Origin: CAVTOA01 sp963736285
Lineage (GTDB): Bacteria; Actinomycetota; Actinomycetes; Mycobacteriales; QHCE01
DNA: 64,000 bases
Direction of reading: 5' to 3'
Assembly: GCA_963736285.1 (NCBI GenBank)
Contig: CAVTOA010000002.1
Span: forward strand, 372,001 to 436,000
Below are positions 58,751 through 64,000 of this stretch, in pieces (position 1 is the stretch's first letter; the number at the start of each line of letters is the position of its first letter). The notes below the pieces were generated by a model. It was not told where the DNA came from and made no database searches. It saw nothing but the letters and a program-made list of their open reading frames with translations. The translations under genes were made by a program, and so were the position numbers.

Positions 58751-60150
58751 TCCCGGAACGTATTCAGCGCCCCACTGGTCTGCTCTAATTGGACGGTCAC
58801 GGGGCCAAGCCCGGTGCTGCCTGGAGTTTGACGCGCCGCGATGGCTCCCTCGACAGACAGCACCGAACGTACGTCTGGCTTCAGGTGTGCACTGATCTCA
58901 GCAAGCTCCTCATCGGACAGTTCGTTGAGCTCGCAGCCGCGCTCGGTGCAGCGAGCCACCAGCGCTCCCACAATTTCGTGCGCATCCCGGAATGGAACCT
59001 GCTGCCGCACCAGCCATTCGGCGACCTCGGTGGCGAGTGAGTAGCCGCGCGGGGCGGCGGCACGCACTACGTCCTCATGGACCGTCCAGGTGGCAATCAT
59101 CCCGGTGAGCGCGGGCAAGACGAGCCGCAGCGTCTCGACCGCGTCGAATACTGGTTCTTTGTCTTCTTGCAGGTCACGGTCATAGGCCAAGGGCAAGCCT
59201 TTAAGAGTGACGAGCAGTGCGGTCAAACCACCAATGAGCCGACCCGCCTTGCCGCGTGCCAGCTCGGCAATGTCCGGGTTCTTCTTCTGCGGCATGATCG
59301 AACTGCCGGTGGCGTATGAATCGTCCAGTGTGATCCAGCCAAACTCCTGTGACGTCCACAGCACCACTTCTTCGCCCAGCCGGGACAGATGCACGCCTAT
59401 GAGCGCGGCAATAAAGAGGAACTCTGCCGCAAAGTCACGGTCGCTGACCGCGTCGATCGAATTGGCGGTGGGCGCCGCGAAACCAAGCTCGGCCGCGACT
59501 TGAGTGGGATCCAGCGGCAATGACGATCCAGCCAACGCGCCAGAACCCAGCGGCGAGCACGCGGCACGTTTGTCCCAATCAGACAGTCGATCGAGGTCGC
59601 GTATCAGGGGCTGCACATGCGCCAGCAGTTGGTGGCTGAACAGAATCGGCTGAGCATGCTGCAGATGTGTCATGCCTGGAGCCGGCAAACCCAGATGATG
59701 CCGCGCCTGCCCAGTCAACGCCTCGCACAGTTCCACCAGGCAGCTCGCGAGGGAACGCGCATGATCCCGCAGATAGAGCCGGAGGTCGGTGGCGATCTGG
59801 TCGTTGCGGCTTCGTCCGGCACGCAGCTTGCCGCCCAGCGGGCCCAGCCGCTCCAGCAGGCCACGCTCGAGCGCGGTGTGCACATCTTCATCTTCAATAG
59901 TGGGACGAAACTCTCCGGACGCGCAGGCCGCGGCCAGCTCATCGAGCGCGCTCAGCATCTGCTCGAGTTCGTCGGCGGCAAGAAGCCCAGCCCGGTGCAA
60001 CACACGAGCGTGAGCCTTGGACGCGGCGATGTCATAGGGAACGAGCTGCCAGTCAAAATGGACACTCACCGAGAGCTTGGCCAGCGCATCAGCCGGGCCG
60101 CCCGAGAAACGCCCGCCCCATAGCCGAGTCGCCGCGTTTGTGTTGTCCAT
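58726..60150 (-). CDS. argH: argininosuccinate lyase
   Basis: 474-residue enzyme, argininosuccinate to arginine + fumarate. Intact. N-terminal RLWGGRFSGGPADALAKLS, EDVHTALERGLLERLGPLGG, THLQHAQPILFSHQLLAHV with the catalytic His, and the fumarase-superfamily signature GSSIMPQKKNPDIAELARGK. Start ATG 60150. Last step of arginine synthesis. Separated from argG by a small membrane-protein gene on the other strand and 867 bp, so it is not tightly coupled to argG here. Confidence 0.96.
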   Translation of the reverse strand: MDNTNAATRLWGGRFSGGPADALAKLSVSVHFDWQLVPYDIAASKAHARVLHRAGLLAADELEQMLSALDELAAACASGEFRPTIEDEDVHTALERGLLERLGPLGGKLRAGRSRNDQIATDLRLYLRDHARSLASCLVELCEALTGQARHHLGLPAPGMTHLQHAQPILFSHQLLAHVQPLIRDLDRLSDWDKRAACSPLGSGALAGSSLPLDPTQVAAELGFAAPTANSIDAVSDRDFAAEFLFIAALIGVHLSRLGEEVVLWTSQEFGWITLDDSYATGSSIMPQKKNPDIAELARGKAGRLIGGLTALLVTLKGLPLAYDRDLQEDKEPVFDAVETLRLVLPALTGMIATWTVHEDVVRAAAPRGYSLATEVAEWLVRQQVPFRDAHEIVGALVARCTERGCELNELSDEELAEISAHLKPDVRSVLSVEGAIAARQTPGSTGLGPVTVQLEQTSGALNTFREWSQKPGE

Positions 60151-60428
60151 GAAATATCGCCTGCACTTATTCGTAGGGGTCGAACCGCTGACATCTGACC
60201 TGTGATCTTTTGGCCTCGCCCTGAGGCGAGCTCACCATATTCTGGTTTGGATGACTGCCGGCGCTCGCGTGCGGGCCGTCACAGCACATAGCCTCGTCCT
60301 GGCACATGTATGTTGCATAGACAGACAAGAAGAGTTGCCTTTCTAATCCGTAGATTTTTAGATTACGGGCGGGCGGCAATCAGTTTCTATGAAATTTTCA
60401 TCTAACTGACTGTGCATCCCTCGGACCG

Positions 60429-60890
60429 GTGGTGAAACACGTGTTGAAGACAATAGGGTGTGCGGCGTTTTTCGGATTCGTCGTTGCGCTGGGGCTGCAC
60501 CTGATCGGTGTTCATGCTTTCGCCATCGCTGGCACCGCATTCTCGCCTATCGAGATAGGACTTTTCCTATTCATCATCGTGATGCTGGCAGCTCTTCTCA
60601 TTCGATGGCGCCGCCGAGCCAGGTTTGTGAGAGCCATTAGGACGAACGCAGCGCATATGACTTCGTATGCAGATGCCCAGTTCTACAACCACGATGGCGG
60701 CACAGATCACGTTCAGCTTAAACTCGATATTGCTAGCGACACCAATTGCACCGCTGTAGGGCCCCATCGAAGCGTTCACTTTCACGTCAGGCCAAGCTTT
60801 GGCAACATACCGAGTAGTGGAGCAATAGTCCGCTGCGGTGGTGATGCTGGTTCTATTTACCCAGAAGGAAATAGCGGCGGCAGCTGGTGA
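60429..60890 (+). CDS. hypothetical membrane protein between argH and argG
   Basis: 153 residues, not recognised. Two N-terminal hydrophobic helices (IGCAAFFGFVVALGLHLIGV and PIEIGLFLFIIVMLAALLIR) followed by a basic stop-transfer RWRRRARF and a soluble tail without known motif. The GTG start at 60429 has a GGACCGGTG purine stretch upstream. A perfect hairpin 45 bp past the stop could end its transcript. The opposite strand is also open over much of this stretch, so the gene call is uncertain. It appears as an insertion into the otherwise conserved arg cluster. Confidence 0.45.
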   Translation: MVKHVLKTIGCAAFFGFVVALGLHLIGVHAFAIAGTAFSPIEIGLFLFIIVMLAALLIRWRRRARFVRAIRTNAAHMTSYADAQFYNHDGGTDHVQLKLDIASDTNCTAVGPHRSVHFHVRPSFGNIPSSGAIVRCGGDAGSIYPEGNSGGSW

Positions 60891-60934
60891 ACTGTAGATC
60901 GCCAGTAATAGCTCGACACAACCGTAGGCCTTAT

Positions 60935-60971
60935 ATGTTGTGGACAGTCCATGGAGGACTGTCCACAACAT
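60935..60971. terminator. perfect hairpin between hypothetical gene and argG
   Basis: Inverted repeat ATGTTGTGGACAGTCC/GGACTGTCCACAACAT, 16 bp perfect, 5-base loop. It lies between convergent genes and probably serves both directions; no T-run. Confidence 0.7.
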
Positions 60972-61016
60972 GACTAGCAGCTAGAACGTGCACTCAAGTA
61001 ATACTATTCAGCGAGC

Positions 61017-62219
61017 TCACTGCCCGACTCGGGCATCCCTCACCGCCGCCATCTTGCTCGGTAGACCCCACAGCTCAATGAAGCCCTTGGCTAGCGATTG
61101 GTCGAAGCTGTCGCCGGAATCGTAAGTGGCCAGGTTGAAGTCGTAGAGCGACTCGTCACTGCGCCGACCAGTCGCCCAGGCGCGTCCCGCATGCAACGCG
61201 AGCCGGACGTCACCACTGACGTGCTGCTGCGACTCGGCAATGAACACATCCAGGGCTTGCTTGAGCGGCGAAAACCACAGGCCGTCATAGACCAGCTCGC
61301 CCCAGCGCTGCTCTACTGTCCGCTTAAACCGCGCGATGTCGCGCTCCAGCGTCACACTCTCTAGCTCTTGGTGCGCGGTGATCAACGCGATGGCACCAGG
61401 TGCCTCATACACCTCGCGGCTCTTGATGCCCACCAGGCGGTCTTCCACCATGTCGAGTCGCCCCACGCCGTGCGCGCCAGCACGCGCGTTGAGCTGCTCG
61501 ATGGCCTCCAACATGGTGACCGGCTTGCCGTCGATGGCCGTGGGCCGTCCTTTGTGGAATGTGACAACGAGCTCGTCCTGCTCACGCTGCTGCGCGGGGC
61601 TTTGGGTGTAGGAGTACACGTCTTCGATGGGGCCATTCCAAATGTCTTCCAGGAAGCCTGTTTCAACCGCCCGACCCCACACATTCTGATCAATGGAGTA
61701 CGGAGAGCTCTTTGTGGTGGTGATCGGTAGGCCTTTTTCTTCGGCGAACGCGATCGCTTTGTCGCGGGTCATGGCGTAGTCGCGCACCGGTGCAATACAC
61801 CGCAGCTCGGGAGCCAGGGAAGAAATGCCGACCTCGAAACGCACTTGGTCGTTGCCCTTGCCAGTGCAGCCATGGGCCACCGTGCCGGCCCCATGTTTTT
61901 TAGCGGCTGCCACCAAGTGTTTGACGATGGTGGGGCGAGACAACGCGGAGACCAGCGGATAACGGTCCATGTAGAGAGCGTTCGCTTGCAACGCCGGCAA
62001 TGCGTACTCGTCGGCAAACTCGGCTCGGGCGTCAGCCACCTCTGCTTCCACCGCGCCACATGCCAATGCGCGCTGACGGATCGTCTCGAGATCTTCGCCG
62101 TCTTGTCCGACATCGACAGCCACCGCGATGACCTCGGCGCCGGTCTCCTCGGCGATCCATCCAATACAGACGGACGTGTCTAACCCACCCGAATAGGCAA
62201 GCACTACCTTCTCAGTCAC
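61017..62219 (-). CDS. argG: argininosuccinate synthase
   Basis: 400-residue ATP-dependent enzyme joining citrulline and aspartate. Intact. PP-loop KVVLAYSGGLDTSVCIGWIA, VAVDVGQDGEDLETIRQRAL, AHGCTGKGNDQVRFEVGISS and MVEDRLVGIKSREVYEAPGA. Start GTG 62219 is set by AAAGGAGAT upstream; the frame is open for a further 80 codons but these overlap argR and look non-coding. Lies 91 bp downstream of argR, which probably controls it. Confidence 0.96.
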   Translation of the reverse strand: MTEKVVLAYSGGLDTSVCIGWIAEETGAEVIAVAVDVGQDGEDLETIRQRALACGAVEAEVADARAEFADEYALPALQANALYMDRYPLVSALSRPTIVKHLVAAAKKHGAGTVAHGCTGKGNDQVRFEVGISSLAPELRCIAPVRDYAMTRDKAIAFAEEKGLPITTTKSSPYSIDQNVWGRAVETGFLEDIWNGPIEDVYSYTQSPAQQREQDELVVTFHKGRPTAIDGKPVTMLEAIEQLNARAGAHGVGRLDMVEDRLVGIKSREVYEAPGAIALITAHQELESVTLERDIARFKRTVEQRWGELVYDGLWFSPLKQALDVFIAESQQHVSGDVRLALHAGRAWATGRRSDESLYDFNLATYDSGDSFDQSLAKGFIELWGLPSKMAAVRDARVGQ

Positions 62220-62310
62220 TTCGATCTCCTTTGTATTGAGTTTCCCCGCCGTTGTGATGACCGTCACTGCCTGTTCGGGCGCAACGTTTCTCCGCGCCTT
62301 GAGTGCTTTC

Positions 62311-62826
62311 TCACATTCCATCCACTCTGGACTCGTCTCGTTCTCGTTGAGCCCAGCGCAAGGCTTGATCGGCGAAGGCCGCGCCACCGGTCGATTCGCC
62401 GCACACACACAGCACCGTGTCGTCACCAGCGATCGTGCCAATGAGCTGCGGAAGACCCGCACGGTCCAATGCGGACGCTAAAAATTGCGCCGCACCTGGG
62501 GGCGTACGCAGCACCACCAAGTTGCCGCTAGCTTCCGCGCTGGTCAGCAACTCCTCAAGCAGCCGCATGAGCCGGGCGGGTGCGGCCTCTGCTGCCCGCA
62601 GTGGCGCAGCGCCTTCATCAGGAATGACATAGGCCGAACTGCCATCGGCGGCGCGCAACTTGACCGCACCGAGCTCCTCAAGATCACGGGACAGCGTGGC
62701 CTGCGTGACCTCGAGGCCACCAGCAGCGAGCAAACGCATGAGCTCTGCCTGGGAGCGAATCGGCTGCTGCCGTATCAGCTCGGCAATGCGGGCCTGACGG
62801 GCTGTCTTTGTTAACGCTGACGTCAT
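62311..62826 (-). CDS. argR: arginine repressor
   Basis: 171-residue regulator, intact. N-terminal winged helix RQARIAELIRQQPIRSQAEL and VTQATLSRDLEELGAVKLRA (recognition helix); C-terminal hexamerisation and L-arginine-binding domain with GAAQFLASALDRAGLPQLIG and TIAGDDTVLCVCGE. It represses arg genes when arginine is high. Start ATG 62826 overlaps the argF stop by four bases (ATGA). No clear ARG box pair could be identified by eye. Confidence 0.95.
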   Translation of the reverse strand: MTSALTKTARQARIAELIRQQPIRSQAELMRLLAAGGLEVTQATLSRDLEELGAVKLRAADGSSAYVIPDEGAAPLRAAEAAPARLMRLLEELLTSAEASGNLVVLRTPPGAAQFLASALDRAGLPQLIGTIAGDDTVLCVCGESTGGAAFADQALRWAQRERDESRVDGM

Positions 62827-63785
62827 GGCAGCCTCGAGTCAGGATCCAGCAGCCACACCATGAGGGCTTTCTGCGCGTGCAGCCGGTTCTCCGCCTGCTG
62901 CCATATCAACGATCGCGGACCATCGAGAACGTCGGCACTGACTTCTTGACCACGGTGCGCCGGCAAGCAGTGCAACACGGCCGCGTGTGGACTGCGCGCA
63001 AGGAGGGCGGCGTTGAGCTGGTACGGAGCGAGGTCGGCTAGACGCTCGTCTTGATATGACTCCAACCCCATCGACGCCCAGGTATCGGTGGCGATGACGT
63101 CCACATCGGACACCGCATCAAGCTCGGTGGTAAACATGACCGATCCGCCGGTGTCTGCCGCGATTGCATGCGCCTGATCCATCACCGCTGGATCAGGCTG
63201 ATACTTCTGCGGGCCGACGAGCCGCACGTGCATCCCGGCGAGCGCCATGCCCAGTGCATAGGAGTGGGCCATGTTGCTGTGGGCGTCACCGACAAAAGCC
63301 AGCGTTCGATCTACGAGGGCATCGTTAGAAGGCGTTTGACCTTGCAGGTCAGCGAAATATTCTCGCAGGGTGAGGAGGTCGGCCAAAATTTGGCACGGAT
63401 GAAAAGTGTCCGACAACGCATTAATGACCGGGACGGAACTCGCCGCTGCTGCCTGCTCCAAGATCTCTTGTCCGTAGGTGCGCCAGACAATGGCCGCGCA
63501 CACTCCACTGAGGACATGGGCGGTGTCGGCGGGAGTTTCACCCCGGGCGAGTTGACTAGTAGCGGTGTCGATGACGATCGGCTGCCCGCCCAGCTCAGCG
63601 ACGCCCGCGGTGAACGACGCCCTGGTGCGGGTGGAGGGCTTGTCGAAGAGCACCGCTACCGAACGCGGGCCGGCAAGCGGCCTCGCGCTGAACCGATCTG
63701 TTTTGATCCGACTCGCCAGGTCCAGGATGTGTGATTGCTCGCTCGACGAGACGTCGTCGTCGCGCAAAAAATGTCGAAGTGTCAC
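62823..63785 (-). CDS. argF: ornithine carbamoyltransferase
   Basis: 320-residue enzyme, ornithine + carbamoyl phosphate to citrulline. Intact. Carbamoyl-phosphate loop VAVLFDKPSTRTRASFTAGV (STRTR), NALSDTFHPCQILADLLTLR, FVGDAHSNMAHSYALGMALA, and ornithine loop VLHCLPAHRGQEVS. The start is GTG 63785 (MTLRHFLRDDDV) behind GGAGGGTGTGC. First of the argF-argR unit in this window; argD, usually upstream, is not seen in the last 215 bases. Confidence 0.95.
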   Translation of the reverse strand: MTLRHFLRDDDVSSSEQSHILDLASRIKTDRFSARPLAGPRSVAVLFDKPSTRTRASFTAGVAELGGQPIVIDTATSQLARGETPADTAHVLSGVCAAIVWRTYGQEILEQAAAASSVPVINALSDTFHPCQILADLLTLREYFADLQGQTPSNDALVDRTLAFVGDAHSNMAHSYALGMALAGMHVRLVGPQKYQPDPAVMDQAHAIAADTGGSVMFTTELDAVSDVDVIATDTWASMGLESYQDERLADLAPYQLNAALLARSPHAAVLHCLPAHRGQEVSADVLDGPRSLIWQQAENRLHAQKALMVWLLDPDSRLP

Positions 63786-64000
63786 GCACACCCTCCACAG
63801 TGGATACGCCATTGGCAATCGTCGACGTCGGGCCGAACAACGCTGCGGTCTATGACGACCACAACTCGCTCAGCCGCTCAGCTCGCCGGCCGACTAGCCG
63901 CGTAACCGCGGGCAGGGCAGGAATTGAACTGTCAGCATCACAGCCGGCGAGCTGGAGATGACGTCGCCATTGAGTATGCATGCGATTGAATATTTATGCA

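Noticed and set aside
60567..60971. Open frame on the minus strand opposite the hypothetical membrane gene
   Set aside because: Starts inside the terminator hairpin, has no ribosome binding site and less convincing composition than the plus-strand reading.
62220..62462. 80-codon upstream extension of ArgG
   Set aside because: Overlaps argR in another frame; GTG 62219 has the ribosome binding site and matches family length.
63905..63985. tRNA-like T-loop word (GTTCAATTCC) on the minus strand
   Set aside because: The T-stem does not pair and no anticodon or acceptor arm can be folded; treated as chance.

Overview
The window comes from a high-GC Gram-positive bacterium (Actinomycetota). The evidence is the gene order argF-argR-argG-argH-mpg-tyrS-rrn-TPR-HAD-tlyA-nadK-recN-steA-steB/mctB-murJ-pyrG-NUDIX-xerD-parA-scpA-scpB-rluB-cmk-der, which is known from mycobacteria, streptomycetes and Micromonosporales; the expansion typical of actinobacterial 23S rRNA; and GTG/TTG starts with strong purine-rich ribosome binding sites. 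A MurL/MurD2 pair in place of the usual D-Glu route, and a base composition that looks moderate for the phylum, point loosely to a Micromonosporales/Glycomycetales-like lineage. That placement is inference.

Layout. 0-1.4 kb is a GC-rich patchwork of broken genes (thrS 3' end, integrase fragment, winged-helix fragment). 1.6-11.6 kb is accessory: VOC protein, serine recombinase, ZIP transporter, broken MFS transporter, a Mn2+ (yybP-ykoY) riboswitch with a split UPF0016/GDT1 Mn exporter, alkylation-repair genes, a methyltransferase, a GH73 glucosaminidase, an ABC-F ATPase and an NADP oxidoreductase. 11.8-14.6 kb holds murL-murD2. 14.6-17.8 kb is an acquired patch: VOC gene, duplicated 3' end of der, an IS200/IS605 element with tnpA and tnpB, and a decayed Asp/Glu racemase. 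17.9-24.5 kb is the minus-strand chromosome-maintenance operon parA-RHH-S2P-scpA-scpB-rluB-cmk-der. 24.6-31.3 kb has a decayed Fic gene, a PIG-L deacetylase, xerD, ald, a TM2 protein, an acyltransferase and a NUDIX hydrolase. 31.3-43.8 kb is a cell-envelope block read on the minus strand: steA, steB/mctB, a MraY-like transferase, murJ, GT4 glycosyltransferase, two large phosphatase-like membrane paralogs, pyrG. 43.9-50.7 kb is recN-nadK-tlyA and partners. 50.9-56.2 kb is one rRNA operon (16S-23S-5S, minus strand, no spacer tRNA). 56.7-63.8 kb is tyrS, mpg and argH/argG/argR/argF.

Two themes stand out. First, roughly twenty genes left of 43.8 kb can be read full length only by allowing one or more single-base slips, while every protein gene from recN to argF is open. 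This is either uneven sequence quality or real gene decay. Second, there are non-coding structures the genes do not explain: a family of about 45-bp TGACCGGT-ended palindromes, two of them in tandem inside scpB; a structured intergenic locus carrying a 53-nt near-perfect piece of 23S rRNA; and an over-represented palindrome TCCAC(A/T)GTGGA.

The genes converge on envelope synthesis and division. MurD2 and MurL make the D-Glu-containing peptidoglycan precursor; MurJ, the MraY-like transferase and GT4 handle lipid-linked sugars; SteA/SteB act at cytokinesis; ScpA/ScpB, ParA and XerD act on the chromosome; Ald connects L-alanine to central metabolism.
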